Assembly: GCA_903632075.3 (NCBI GenBank)
Contig: CAHIKZ030005495.1
Coordinates: 55,001 to 119,000 of the forward strand
Origin: Acanthosepion pharaonis
Taxonomy: Eukaryota > Mollusca > Cephalopoda > Sepiida > Sepiidae
Reading direction: 5' to 3'
DNA length: 64,000 nt
In this document: one piece after another, positions 22,841-34,135 of the stretch
Position numbering within the stretch: position 1 is the stretch's first letter
Layout of the letters: every line of letters starts with the position of its first letter
Position numbers and translations under genes: made by a program
The notes under the pieces: generated by a model
The model's input: the letters and a program-made list of their open reading frames with translations, nothing else
Databases searched by the model: none
What the model was told of the DNA's origin: nothing

Positions 22841-23350
22841 AGCTATTATTTTTTTAAAACAGAAAATTGTTTACAAGTCATGCAAGACGATAGTACGACA
22901 TGTTAGTTCAGCAATCAATAAAGCAATATGGCTTATCAATCCAAAATTTTCACTTGTCTTGAGCTTCATTTATTTTGCCGAACACGATTTCCTAAATTTG
23001 ATAAATATTCTACGTTTCTTTTTTTTTTTTTTTACAAACACTTTATCCAATTTATTTAATTTGCACATTTGATGTCGTTACCATCAATGTCGTTAATTGT
23101 AGATTATGATAAGCGCTCCTGAGTTGAAAAACTAGAACGCTAGCAAGAATACTCAGCGATTCTTGGCACGTTTCTATCGACCAGCAAGCCAGAAATAATA
23201 CCAAGCAAAGATCAATCAATTTACAAACAACTTTTGCCCAAGATTAGCAACATACATGAAGATTTTTTTTTCACTCCCATGTGTTTTACTTATTCAACCG
23301 TATTTAAGCAAAGGGAAACTCCTACTGGCTACATTAACATAGGAGTGAGG
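22841..23350. other. No recognised feature
   Basis: AT-rich DNA with a T tract near 23018. Nothing identifiable. Confidence 0.4.
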
Positions 23351-23354
23351 AGAA

Positions 23355-23440
23355 TCTCTACTCTCCTTATGTGCCATGTCCCTTCAGGACGTGGGCGAAC
23401 ATGGCTCTCCACAATTTCTTGTTCCTTGCAGCTGTAAATA
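23355..23440 (-). pseudogene. RTE-like LINE terminal fragment, antisense
   Basis: The minus strand reads the terminal KEQEIVESHVRPRPEGTWH-type end, equivalent to 'DRKLWRAMIAHVLKGHGT' in another frame. It lies head to head with the plus-strand copy that follows. Confidence 0.55.
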
Positions 23441-23499
23441 CATTCTGTTTTTTCTTTGTATGTAAACACGGTTCCGCCATCCATTTTCTCAAGTTCGTC

Positions 23500-23770
23500 A
23501 AGTATATAATTTCTGGGGCACGTAATGAGGAAGGAGGGCTTGGAAAATCTGATACTCACAAGGCAGCTTGATGGAAAGAGGGACAGAATAGAAACAATGC
23601 GTACCATACATGATGAGCCTGAGTAAATGGATGATAGAACAGGGTTTGGGAGAAATAACAGAAAGACAAAACTTATTAAAAGCTACAAGGGGCAGGAAAA
23701 TGTGGAGAGCCACGATCGCCAACTTCCTGAAGGGACACGGGATATAAATGAAGAAGTGTATCTTACGGCG
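23500..23770 (+). pseudogene. RTE-like LINE pol tail
   Basis: This is one of the better-preserved tails. In shifting frames it reads 'FLGHVMRKEGLENLILT', 'MMSLSKWMIEQGLGEIT' and 'RKMWRATIANFLKGHG'. It is paired with an inverted terminal fragment just upstream. Confidence 0.75.
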
Positions 23771-23828
23771 TTGGGCAAAATTAAGTACAATTTTCCGATG
23801 ACATGTAGTCATAAACCATTTACTCATA

Positions 23829-24000
23829 CAGTGTAACCCGGATATAAGAAAGTTGTTGGGACCGGAGAAGAAGTCTCTTATATCCGGGGTTTCTCTTATA
23901 TCCGGGTTTGGTCTATTTTGTTTAGGTAAGTATGGCTCTAATTTGGGACCAGAGAAAATCTCTCTTATATCCGGGTTTCTCTTATATCCGGGTTACACTG
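23829..24000. mobile_element. Tigger/pogo-like MITE
   Basis: The 172-bp element begins CAGTGTAACCCGGATATAAG and ends with its reverse complement (CTTATATCCGGGTTACACTG). It is flanked by TA on both sides (23827-23828 and 24001-24002). Internal text (GGGACCGGAGAAG, repeated CTCTTATATCCGGG) resembles pogo/Tigger ends. There is no transposase, so it is non-autonomous. Confidence 0.85.
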
Positions 24001-24004
24001 TACA

Positions 24005-24775
24005 ATTAAACAACAGTTCCGAAAAAGAGAATTTTACCCAAAATGTTCACAATCAGTACATCGCCAAGGAATGAGGTTTTGAGGTCAGCAATTTAATAAA
24101 CTGCCAAAGACCCAGGGTTTGAGTGCGTAAATTCATAAATGCTTAGAGTTATTTATTTGTTCTTTACCAATGTTTTAATCGCCTGCATTTCGTATGGCTT
24201 TTCTTGTAAATACTTGAATTAACCTATTACAAAGCACGACAGCCTTTCAAGGTAGAGACTTAGTGTTAAAATCATTACGAATGAGGTGCGTGATATATAA
24301 GAAAGCGAAGATGTTAGAAAGTAAAGAGTATAAGGATAAGAAAGATAACGAATGACCATTGAAGTAAAGAGTTCAAGATTGTTGTGCTTAGAGAAGCACC
24401 CCCGCAGGAGTCAGTTCTACATAGTGCCAGTTCATATAAACACACGCACAAACATGCATGCGTGCATAGATATATATTAATTCATATATTTTTCTCCTTT
24501 TATTCTTTTTTACATAGAACTAATAAACATTTTTTATAATAAAGTTTTATAATGCTCGAGAGCCACTCAATCAATGTTACAGTTAAAATGATAATGATGA
24601 ATTACATGTATGATATAAATGAAATAGGAGGTGGTAAGAAGTGAATATTATGAGGATGAGGCGGATAGATAAAGATTTACTCTAGATTTAAAGAGATTAA
24701 GTTGTATTATTCAGGAAAGAAACCATGCGTTTGTATAATCTACAAAGTGGTAGTTTTTGGGGGAAGAGCTATTTC
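24005..24775. other. No recognised gene; loosely repeated phrases
   Basis: The 24290-24420 and 24630-24730 stretches share wording with 19220-19340 (AGAAGTGAA..., TTAAGATTGTTG). I see no domain or RNA gene. Confidence 0.4.
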
Positions 24776-24776
24776 G

Positions 24777-25302
24777 TTGATTGATTGTTTTTTATGGTCT
24801 ATCAACCTTTTCAATGTTATTTAGAGGCAGAAAATATTTTTAGATTGTACGAAGTTTTTTGGAGATGATAATGATTTACTGATACACGTCTTAATAATTA
24901 ACCCATAGTTTGGGGGAGAATAGGTGGATTCATATATTTCCCAAGGCGATTTGTGAATAAATATAATGAACCCAACTGGAATTGGAACTTGGCTCTCCGA
25001 TTAACAATTCTGAGCCATTAGAAATGACACCACCCTCACATCCAATCTTACAGCACCAAGCAGTTACCCATCTAGTTCTCGTATAGGAAGAGAAATAGAA
25101 ATTGAATAGAAATTCGCGCCTAAGTTGGAACTCGGCTCTCCGATTTCGCATTCGAGACGTTATCCATAACACCACCAGCACATCCACGCTGACAACACCT
25201 GCAATACTCAAGCGGTCATCCATCTAAGTACTGACCAGATTCGACGTTGCTTAACTTCGGTGATTGTACGAGAACCGGTATTTTAATGTGATATGGCAGT
25301 AT
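24777..25302 (-). mobile_element. Tandem pair of 5S/tRNA chimeric SINEs
   Basis: On the minus strand the first unit starts near 25300 with a well-preserved 5S rRNA-like head: GCCATATCACATTAAAATA, CCGGTTCTCGTACAATCAC, CGAAGTTAAGCAACGTCG and box C AGTACTTAGATGGATGACC. A tRNA-like unit follows (GTTATGGATAACG; GAGTTCCAAC). Near 25080 a second unit begins inside its own 5S box C (CTAGATGGGTAACTGCTTGG), then has a complete tRNA-like unit and the body and tail to 24777. Confidence 0.8.
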
Positions 25303-25544
25303 GCGAAAGAGCTATCTTTGTGGAACTTTCTTCTTTTGGTATAGGGGTAAATGAGGATTACTCGGTTCCGTGGAAATAGCATGTAGTCTGGTATCCGATA
25401 TCCAAAACGATATCAAGTCCGTCGTTAATTAGGACAAAAGATGGCTTGTTAATTTTACCACCTCCAAAACTAAACTTCCCTTCAGTAATAATCTAAGAAA
25501 CCCCTCTCTGCCTTCCATCAGCATGGCTGATGCTAACCTCTAGG

Positions 25545-25930
25545 AAATTAACTTGTTGAGCCTTCTCTGGCTAACGTTCTCAGTTGACATGAAGTGGAAA
25601 GACTACATTGACTCCACTGCTAGGTCAGTTACTAAGAAAGTTGGTTCACTGTGTCGTGCGAGACAATTCTTCTCTCCAGAATTTATCTTACTTGTCTATA
25701 AGTTTACCATTCGTCTATACTTAGAATATTGCTGCAACATATGGCCCAGTGCCACTGCTATTTACATTGAGCCCCTTGATAAGATTGAAAGAAGAATCAG
25801 CAATATTACTGGTCCTGATCTGGCGGCACGGCTTCAGTCTATTTCCCACCGTCGTATAGGTGCTTCCCTGTACGTTTTTCTATAAATATTTCATGATAAA
25901 TATTCAGATGAGCTCTCCACTCTTTTTCTT
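25545..25930 (+). pseudogene. CR1/Jockey-type LINE RT C-terminal region
   Basis: The 110-codon open frame (25553-25885) contains VDMKWKDYIDSTARSVTKK, then GSLCRARQFFSPE, LVYKFTIRLYLEYC, IEPLDKIERRISNITG and LQSISHRRIGASLYVF. This matches the region after the RT palm in Jockey/CR1-type elements ('DLKWNDHI...KKIGFLYRARKFFSPEQLL...MEYCSHIW...LQSLAHRR'). It runs on past a stop with YKYFHDKYSDELST-like residues. The start codon is an internal Met, not a real start. A sister fragment is at 48240-48670. Confidence 0.8.
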
Positions 25931-26255
25931 TGTTAAATTCCCCAAAACCTCCCCTTTTTAGGTTATCAGTGATGTTAGTTCTCTGGTAGATGCGGGGCTC
26001 CTTTCAATTCTAGTGTGATTTTCGTATTCGGTGTTGTATCTGGATGAATGTGTGTTTAAATGAGTGTTTGGGATAAATAATTGATTTTATATTATTAAAG
26101 TCCCGTATTGATTTCGTCCAGTTAATTGATATTTCTGCCACATTTAGGGGGGGGGGGGGGTTATTACTAACATTATTTTGTTTAGTTTCTCGTAAATAGA
26201 TTGGGGATAGTTTTTAAATTGTTGTTTTATTCTCCCCACCCCACCAGACTATGAA
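25925..26255 (+). mobile_element. Tx1-type LINE 3' UTR, part 1 (split by Helitron B)
   Basis: It matches 29830-30070 (AATTCCCC..., GTTCTCTGGTAGATGCGGGG, GATTTCGTCCAGTTAA, TTTCTGCCACATTTAG) and 14490-14670. It stops at the Helitron and resumes at 27033. Confidence 0.75.
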
Positions 26256-27032
26256 TCTCTATCTTTCAAAGGCAGAATGTGTGTGTGTGTGTGTGTGTGT
26301 GTGCAATGAATGCACGGCCGCAATTTTCGACGGATTTGCACCAAAATTTACATGCACATGCTCCAAGTTAGCGGGAAGCCCAAGACCGACATTGCATTTC
26401 CCAACTCCCATCGATAATGGAAATAATCGATTTTTTCATGCTTCTACGGCAGTTGTCACGTAGTTTGCGGCCATTTTCTATTGGTCAGAGTGAGAGCCAA
26501 TAGCTGGCTGCCACAAATAGGCAGGAAGATTCTATTGGCCAGCGTGAGCGCCAACAGCTGATTGACACGAATGTTAACTAGTATGCTAGCATGCAAAAAA
26601 AAAAATCGATAGCTGCATTCGTCACAAGTGGGAAAAATTTAAATCTGCATGGCACTTTACTCCAATTGGCTCATTCGCTTGCTTAAACTCAACGTTGATT
26701 CTGTTTCCGCAGAACTGGGTTCGGTGTGAAAAAGTATTTGTTGTTAACATTCTTTTTTCATTCGGTTTTTCCAGTCACGAGTCCTTTTTTAAAGCTGATC
26801 GTTTTGTGTTAATTTTGTTTAGTTCTTTTTTCGTAACAGATTTAATGTTTAGTATAAAGCTTAGAAAAAATTCGCAGTGTGAGATAGGCAAGAAGTAAGC
26901 CATATGGCAACATCAGCACGGGAAAGGGCATTCCTTTAAAGGCAAGGAAGGGCAAAAATATTTTAAGTCAAGTGATAGCGATTGCTGTATGAGTTGTACG
27001 ATTTTTGAATCAAGCACGGGCAATGCTGCTAG
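26256..27032 (+). mobile_element. Non-autonomous Helitron, copy B
   Basis: It starts TCTCTATCTTTCAAAGG after A (26255), ends GCTGCTAG before T (27033), and holds a (GT)n run at 26279-26303. It aligns throughout with copy A. It interrupts a Tx1-type 3' UTR whose unoccupied version is present at 14664-14676, which confirms A/T insertion without target-site duplication. Confidence 0.9.
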
Positions 27033-27245
27033 TTGTACATAGAATTGTCATAGAGACATTGTGGTATTATGGGGGATGTAGCAAGAAAGGTAAGTAAGAA
27101 TGCGTTGTTTGGTGTAAGGAATATTGTGGGTCAGTGTTTGTGGATAGCTAAGTTTAATGTTAAGACAGATGAAGACCGTCCTTTACCCCATCCCCCATTT
27201 TGATCTTGTGCCACATTTTCTGTACATAGAAGAAATAATTATTGT
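27033..27245 (+). mobile_element. Tx1-type LINE 3' UTR, part 2
   Basis: It continues from 26255 across the Helitron and matches 14671-14885 (TGTACATA..., GAAGACCGTCCTTT, CTTGTGCCACATTT). Confidence 0.8.
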
Positions 27246-27269
27246 TTTTTACTCTGATACTATTTGCTG

Positions 27270-29665
27270 AGCAAGATTTCCGGGATCAGCTGCTGCTAAT
27301 GTTTCAGCAGGAACTGACGGGGGCTCAATCTAGATACATTAGCGGTGCAAACGGCCTGTGAGCAAAAAGTTGATCTGACAATTAAAGGCCGTGATAGTGT
27401 GTACGTAGCTCTAGCTAGGACAGACTTGACCTCCTTGATTATCAAGAAATATCAAGCTCCGAATGTTTTCCGAGGCAACGAATATGGCCACTGAATTGCC
27501 TGCAGAGGAAGTTAAAAATGTTTCTCATCGACATGTCGCGTGCGTCACCACGGCCCGATAATCCGTGACTACAAAACGCGGGCTTTTCGTGATTACTTTC
27601 AGGAGCTGTTCACCAGGGAGCCCGGTCTGAGCACTGCCCAGTTTGACGCCTACTTTGCCTCGAGGTTGCTGAAGCGGCTGGGTGTGTGGGTCCCATCACA
27701 GTCGGATATCTGGATGCGCCGAAGCAGGTTGCTGGCACTAATTTTCAACAACAGGTTGAAGAAGGGGTCTCTACCTCAACGCTTCAACTGGGGGTGTAAT
27801 CAAGTTGTTACGCAAGGACAAGAACGATGTGCATGTGATAGGTAACTTTCGGCCTTTAACTATATTAAATAAAGAGTTAAAGATTTTAATCAAGATCTTA
27901 GGCAACCGTTTGCAGGTTATCCGGTCTAGCCTAATTGGCTCCGAAAAGACTTGTGCTGTGAAGGGCAGGACTATTTAGGACAACCTTCATATGGTACGCT
28001 TGATCATTGAGCAAGTCGACAGTGAAGCCGCGCTGATCATTTTAGATCAGTCCAAGGCATTCAATAGGGTTGACCATCGATTTCTAGGGGCTGTATTTTT
28101 GGCGGTTGGTTTCACGCCATACTTTCGCACCTGGATGCAACTTTTGTATGCGTCTCCCGGTGTGCTGGTGGAAATGAATGGGGTTTGATCGCAAAATTTC
28201 GCATTCTCTTGCTCTATTCGTCAAGGTTATCCGCTTTTGCCTTTGCTTTATATTCTTGCATTGGAACCTTTCCTTTGCAAGTTAATGAAGAATCATATCC
28301 TACGTAGAATTTTCCTGCCTGGTGCTGCCATATCGGCTAGGTATTTTCCCTATGCTGACGACGTTTCGGTTCTTGTGTCGGGCAGAACCGAGATTGACGA
28401 AGTCAGCGAAGTAATCAGAGGGTACGAGACGGTGACAGGTTCCAAGATCAAACGCGATAAGTCTGTTGGCTGGCGGTTGGGTGAGTGGAAAGGAGTTTCT
28501 CTTCCCGGACCTTTCCTCTGAACGAAACGGGCCGTTCAAGTTACTCGGCGTCTGGTTCGGTCCCGATATCCAGTTAGAAATTAATTGGTTGGAGGTAAAA
28601 GAGCAGAGCGTTCGTCTGTAGTCTTGAGGAACCTTTCCTTAAAGGGGGGGGGTGCAGAAGGATGTGACTCGCACATCTACTCGATTCTTCTTTACCAACT
28701 CTCCGTGCTTCCATTTCCGTCTCCCACACTAATATCATTAGTAAGGCTCTTGTTCTCTCTCTTGTGAGGAGGTAAGGCCACTAAGATACTTCGGGAGATC
28801 CGTTACCGCCAACCTTCTGAAGGATGTCTGGATATGCTTAGCGTTGAGATTCATCAACACACGCTTCGCATCGCGTTCCTAGATCCAATGTGTCGCGATT
28901 CCGATGAGAAGGGCGCCTTCTGGAAGGAAAACGCCCGTAAAAACTTCCCATCTCTGAGAAGTCTGCACTCGTGTGCGGAGGAGGCCCGCCGTTTACCTCG
29001 AGGCGAGTGCTCCTTCTATCGAGCTCTGAAACACCTCTTACAGGGGTCAGATGACCTCTCCAACATCCAGGCGTTGTCTCGAAGGGCATTATATTTTGTG
29101 TCAGTTAGGTATCCGTACATGATGATCTGATTGACGATCTCGCTCAATATGGCCGTGGCCGACCGGGTTGAAATCCCTCAATAACGATGAGGCATCACTT
29201 AACTGGCTGGTGATTCACAGGGCCCCTTGGGTTAGCAAAAGGCTTTGAAGGGCTTCAAGAAATCTCAAATCTGCGCCCGCTGTGATGGATAGGTGAAGAC
29301 CCTGGGTCACTCATTCTTTCATTGCAGGGTCGTAGTCCACTTGTGCTAGCTTATTGAACGCATCATGGTTCACATGCTGCGCGGAAAGTTTTTTGTCCTG
29401 TCTGTAGCAATGTCGTACCCCCGTTGACGAAGGCTGAACACTACGTGTTCTTTTGCTTATTAGATGTTATGAGAGTCGTGATTAGGATAACGCGCCAGAA
29501 GGAATTCTATGGGCGTGAGAAGTTCACTCAATCCTAACTGATCTTGTACTTTAAGCTGGTGTTTAAAGTCAAGATTAGGATGAAAATTTGCCGGCTCCCT
29601 CCATCAAAATTTGGCAAAAGGTGGGTGAGTCTTGCGCGTTTGGGTCAAGTAAAACTGACTTAATG
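27270..29665 (+). pseudogene. Tx1-type LINE ORF2 (reverse transcriptase), decayed
   Basis: Landmarks follow in order on the plus strand: FRDYFQELFTREPGLS (27540 on); after a probable deletion, RKDKNDVHVIGNFRPLTILN (about 27805-27865); IRSSLIGSEKTCAVKGRTI; AALIILDQSKAFNRVDHRFL (RT motif A region, 28033 on); LLYASPGVLVEMNGV; RQGYPLLPLLYILALEPFL (motif B); ARYFPYADDVSVLVSG (motif C YADD, about 28337-28384); SKIKRDKSVGWRLG; LSLKGGGAEGCDSHIYSILL (28640s); then a C-terminal zinc-knuckle-like CARC...HSFFHC (about 29272-29326) and VFFCLLDVMRVVIRIT (29447 on). The order and wording match Tx1-clade L1 elements. At least six stops or frameshifts disable it. The endonuclease half is absent or beyond recognition. 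Confidence 0.85.
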
Positions 29666-30110
29666 TGGCGCTTAATTTAAGATTTAAGCATCAGGATATT
29701 GTTCTCTCTGCTTTAAACATTGGCTAACCCCGCCCAGATTTAAGCTAGTTTAGGGTTCCTTTTTGTTCTTAGTTTCTTTAAAGTTGTTTAGCTCATGGAT
29801 CTATGCTCATTGGCCCCTTTTATTTCTGTCCCTATTTTCTTTAGTTTAATTCCCCTTCCCTCCCCAGTTTAGGTGACCAGAGACGTCAGTTCTCTGGTGG
29901 ATGCGAGATGCCTTTCGTTTTTTTCGGCTATGAGTTTCGTATTCTATTTAAATTAGTCTGTGTTTGAGTAAGTGGTTGGACGAATAAGTGATTTATATTA
30001 CTAAAATCCCGCATTGATTTCGTCCAGTTAACTGATGTTTCTGCCACATTTAAGGATTGCGGGGTTATTGCTATCACTATCTTATTTAATTTGTTGTACA
30101 TATGTTATAT
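29666..30110 (+). mobile_element. 3' UTR of the Tx1-type LINE
   Basis: It carries the family 3' landmarks (GTTCTCTGGTGGATGCGAG, GTCCAGTTAACTGATG, TGCCACATTTAAGG) directly downstream of ORF2, which links the isolated 3' UTRs at 14.5 and 26 kb to the same family. Confidence 0.7.
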
Positions 30111-30325
30111 TTATGTTTATACATTCTTTTTAGAGATACAAATTGTTAAGTAAATACTCTGTTTTATAATAAACAGTATTAAACAACATTTACCGGCCTG
30201 AATGTCCGAGAAATTTTCACAGAAAATATTCGTCCTCCGACAGGATTCGAACCTGTATCCTATACGGAACCGTCTTATAGCCTGACGTGCCTTTAACCGA
30301 TTTGGCCACAGAAGAGCGTTAAGCG
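30110..30325 (-). mobile_element. SINE with class II tRNA-like head, antisense
   Basis: The minus-strand tRNA-like unit spans 30315-30233, with acceptor TCTTCTG/CGGAGGA (two G-U pairs), A box TGGCCAAATCGG and B box GGTTCGAATCC. Its tail (30230 down to 30110) matches 5525-5650, including GACATTCAGGCCGG and AACAGAGTATTTACTTAA. Confidence 0.75.
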
Positions 30326-30349
30326 AGCATGATCTAATTTATTGTTAAA

Positions 30350-30577
<228 letters not shown>

Positions 30578-30599
30578 TGAGTGTGTGTTCTTAATACTA

Positions 30600-31910
30600 C
30601 TCAGTTATTGCCAGTCCTGTTACGACTAAATCTGAATCTTTACTACCAGGCACAGTGATTGTACTCAAAATTACTATGACATCAAATACCTGAAATCAGA
30701 CTCAGTGGAAACATAATTGAGTTGTACTAATAAAAAAAAAAGATGAGGTATCTATTTAGTTATTTGATCTGATTAACCAAGAAATGAATGATAGAGAAAA
30801 AAATCCAGCCAATATTCAAAATGACATTCACCCAACAATCAAACATCAATAATGAATACCTGAAAAATAACCTCATTTTTTTACTTCATTTTATTTGGAA
30901 ATTCTTCCCCATTCCAAGCGCCTAGAACGTGCGAAAACCGCTTGAGAATATGAATTTCCCTATAATCATTTGCGAAGCCATTTTATTTTGCTAAACGCCA
31001 ATGTTTGTCGATATTTTCTCGAAATAAGTCTATCTCGTCTACAATTTGCTAATTTTGTATAATTTTAATTTTATTGTCTACTAACCACAAAGCAAACAAC
31101 GTCGGCATTTATAATACTTAGGATGTATAGATTTATATTTTTATCAAATTATATTTTAATATAGCTTCACCAACATTTCGTTTATAAAATAATTGTTCAA
31201 AATTTATCAATTAAATATAATTAAATCAAGCAGACTTTTTTTTTTATAAAGTTCAGTAAGCACTAAAAATTACAAATTAAATTTGTTATTTGGTTAATTT
31301 ATCTAAAATAACGTCCTTGAGAAGCCGACATATTCAGAACTGATGTAATTACCTTTCTTTATACGACGTGTATTTTCTATTCCTATAGAAAGAACAAAAT
31401 AAAGTAAAACGATGGTTGCTTTCTTTCTTGATTTTACAGATGATGCAGTACGGAACAACTGAAGATCATTTTATAAATACAGAAGGTTTAGCAGCAATCA
31501 TTGACTGAGTTCAAAATCAAGATCCATTCAAATGGAAACGACTCTTACCATACATTCTCAGCTAGGTGAACGACTTCAGTATCTTCATTAGACAGTTGGA
31601 CAGTAGTTTATGCATTGTTGATGTTAGCTGCAACTTCTGTACAAATTGCACTTTGTACCGGTACAGGAAGTGACAAACCTAAGGTTGATGGCACTTCGAT
31701 AAAGCTAAACTTCGGCGCCGCTACAAATATAACTCTGGGAGATATGAGCTTGTTGTCTCTGTTTTATCCAACGATTGTACTGGATTCTCTCTCAGACAAG
31801 AGCTTGTCCCGCTTTTTCTGTGACCAGATGGGCTCTCCTTGAATTGACAGGAAGTCTTGGTGCCAAGCCTGAAGTAATAAATAAATAAAGAAGGAATATT
31901 CGAGCTGTTT
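30600..31910. other. No recognised gene
   Basis: AT-rich DNA. A 75-codon plus-strand frame (31615-31842) shows no domain. A phrase in it (CTAAACTTCGGCG...TACAAATATAA) recurs near 32500 (CTGAACTTCGGCG...TACAAGTATAA), which suggests an old dispersed repeat. Confidence 0.4.
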
Positions 31911-31914
31911 AACG

Positions 31915-32116
31915 ATTGATTCAATGAAATAGAACAATTTGTCAATTTTAAATCTTTTCACTTCTTCCTACTTAAATTAACGGCCATGTTCATATCGCAG
32001 AAGTTATTCAGTATTCCACATTGTGACCTTCATTAATTACATTAGATGCTCATTGTAATGAAACTGAGCACAATTTTGTTTTAAAAAATTGCGGCTCTAA
32101 TTAAAAGAGAAAACAA
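31915..32116 (+). repeat. Dispersed repeat, partner of 36455-36655
   Basis: It shares TTTTAAATCTTTTCACTTC, AACGGCCATGTT and GCGGCTCTAATTAAAAGAG with the inverted copy at 36.5 kb. Both copies abut unrelated DNA. Family not identified. Confidence 0.65.
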
Positions 32117-32550
32117 TTTTTACTAATTTGAAAATGTTTAGAAAGTCCTTTAATCATCAAATTATCCACAGTAAATTAGTGTCCAGGTTCTTGCAACGTT
32201 TCACCTTTCTAGTCAGATCTTCTGTTATCACATTATGGGATATTTAATAAACAAAGTGATGGAAACACAAACAAAAACAAAAGCATCTAAATAAAATCGG
32301 TTAGATAATATACACGAAAGATATATTAAAAAAAAATTAACTTCTCAGCATCACTCTTCATTCGTGCATATGATTTGTCGCCTGAGCATAATATTCAGGT
32401 AATGTTTGGTGTGGGATCTCTCAAATATTTATATATGCTGTTAAATGGGCATTATAGGCCGCAAGCTGTGATGGACCTCGGGTTACTAGCACATCGGGCA
32501 AGCTGAACTTCGGCGACCTTACAAGTATAATTCTTTTAAATTTTCACAAG
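32117..32550. other. No recognised feature
   Basis: AT-rich DNA without identifiable content apart from the short phrase shared with 31700. Confidence 0.4.
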
Positions 32551-32552
32551 GT

Positions 32553-33045
32553 TTAAAATTGAAAATGTAGAGTCTGTCTATATTTCTGAGATGAGGTATT
32601 ATGTACAGTATTTACATTAGTCGGACTATTGTCCTCATCTTTGTCGCAACGTTTCGGCCGTTGTACGCTCCGGTCTTCTTCAGGTGGTTGGAATTTCGAA
32701 CTGAACCCTTTATTTCGATCACTGGGGTAGACTGTTCTAGTTCCACGTGCCATGTTTGATGGATGTCAGTTATCAGTTATCTCCTGCTAATTTTCCCTCT
32801 GAAATTTCTCCACTTCCTTAACCAGGTATTGAAGTCACCTTCTTTGGGTCTGTCATTGGATCTAACCAACGCCTTTAACCACTGTGCCATGTGTCCTTGA
32901 GGAGAAATAATGGGTTCAGTTCAAAATTCCAACCACCTGAAGAAGGCCGGAGCGTACAACGGCCGAAACGTTGTGACAAATATGGCAACAAAGATGAGGA
33001 CAATAGTCCGACTAATGTAAATACTGTGAAAATGTAGAATAACGA
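32553..33045. repeat. Inverted pair of MARGTRT-type SINE-like units
   Basis: The left arm (about 32600-32715, minus) and right arm (about 32925-33025, plus) are reverse complements centred on CGTTTCGGCCGTTGTACGC and its mirror. The left unit encodes MARGTRTVYPSDRNKG and RSVQRPKRCD on the minus strand. On the minus strand between the arms, a tRNA-like A box (TGGCACAGTGGTTAAAG, about 32890-32874) is visible. The arms contain CTGAAGA, a GGCC/GGCC stem and GAAA, but not a full hammerhead. Confidence 0.6.
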
Positions 33046-33880
33046 CTTTATTACAAAATTCAACCTAATACGATCCAAAGAAAACATTCATTATTCTACC
33101 TAAAACATTTTTTAAGACTTTAGATTTGCAAATTTTTTCATGCCACTTTCTATACCTATCTTCTTTACAAGATCATTTTCTATTGACAAAATAGCCAGAG
33201 AATTTGATGTATCTTGAGTCATGGACAACCGCAAGTGTTTTTATAAGCTTTAATTTTGAAAATCCCAAACAGATAACATGGCGGTATGATGGTTCCCTCG
33301 CTGGTGATGGCGCCCTTGGCGACTGCCCGAGTTGCTAATACACTGTGCCGGTCCTGGGAACGAGGTCAGCTATTTCCGGTTCATTGTACTATCCTAACGG
33401 TTGTTGGGTAGGCGGTAGCGGTTATATTTCAAATTATACAAACCTCAAATGCTATTTGAGTAGAAACAATTGTGTGCCGGAATGCGGTTATTTGTATCCA
33501 TTGTATCGTGTTTTTTTGTTAACATAACTCATGATTTATGGCTTATTACTTCGGCTACTTTGTATTTATTCGCATAATTCTTGGTTGCTGACTATTATTA
33601 AATTTACTTACTTGTAGATATCTGTGCATTTATCATTATTTTATTATTTACTTAATTTATTGATTTGTTTATTATTTCATTTATTTACTTTTTGTTGTAA
33701 AGTTCTTTTGTCCTGGGTATGACGATAAATTACATCCGGCAACAAGGCCTTTGCTCGGGAGGTTTTGAGGAGCGTCGAACCACCGTAAGTGCTTTAGTTC
33801 TCAGGTCCAACCTGACCCCGGGGTTGTAGCACATTAGGGTTCCAGTTATGGGCAAATAGTGAACCCCCCCACACACACAC
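33046..33880. other. No recognised feature
   Basis: Contains GC-richer patches near 33290-33420 and 33740-33850. I cannot match them to a family. A C/CA run lies at 33866-33887. Confidence 0.35.
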
Positions 33881-33929
33881 ACACACAAACTGGAGTCAAA
33901 ACACTATGAAAGTGTCGAAATACATTTTT

Positions 33930-34135
33930 ATAGCAAAGGTATCAGCAACACATTTTCCTAGTAAGAAAAATTACCAGCAATACGTTTCTGAAAAAAAAAT
34001 GCAAAAAAATATTATCAGCGATACATTTTTTTAAGGAAATAAATATCCGCAATATATTTTGGCAAGGAAAAAAATGATTACAACAATTTGTAAAAGGGAA
34101 ATTGTAAGCAATATATTTTTGTAAAAGAAAATACT
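33930..34135. repeat. Imperfect ~45-50 bp tandem repeat
   Basis: Five or so units built on ATCAGCAATACATTTTT and an A-rich spacer. Confidence 0.6.

Noticed and set aside
32937..32975. CTGAAGA with GGCC/GGCC stem and GAAACG as a hammerhead
   Set aside because: An extra base separates the core from the stem (A opposite C at the first pair). I found no stem III ending in a UH cleavage site. The motif is kept only as part of the repeat description.
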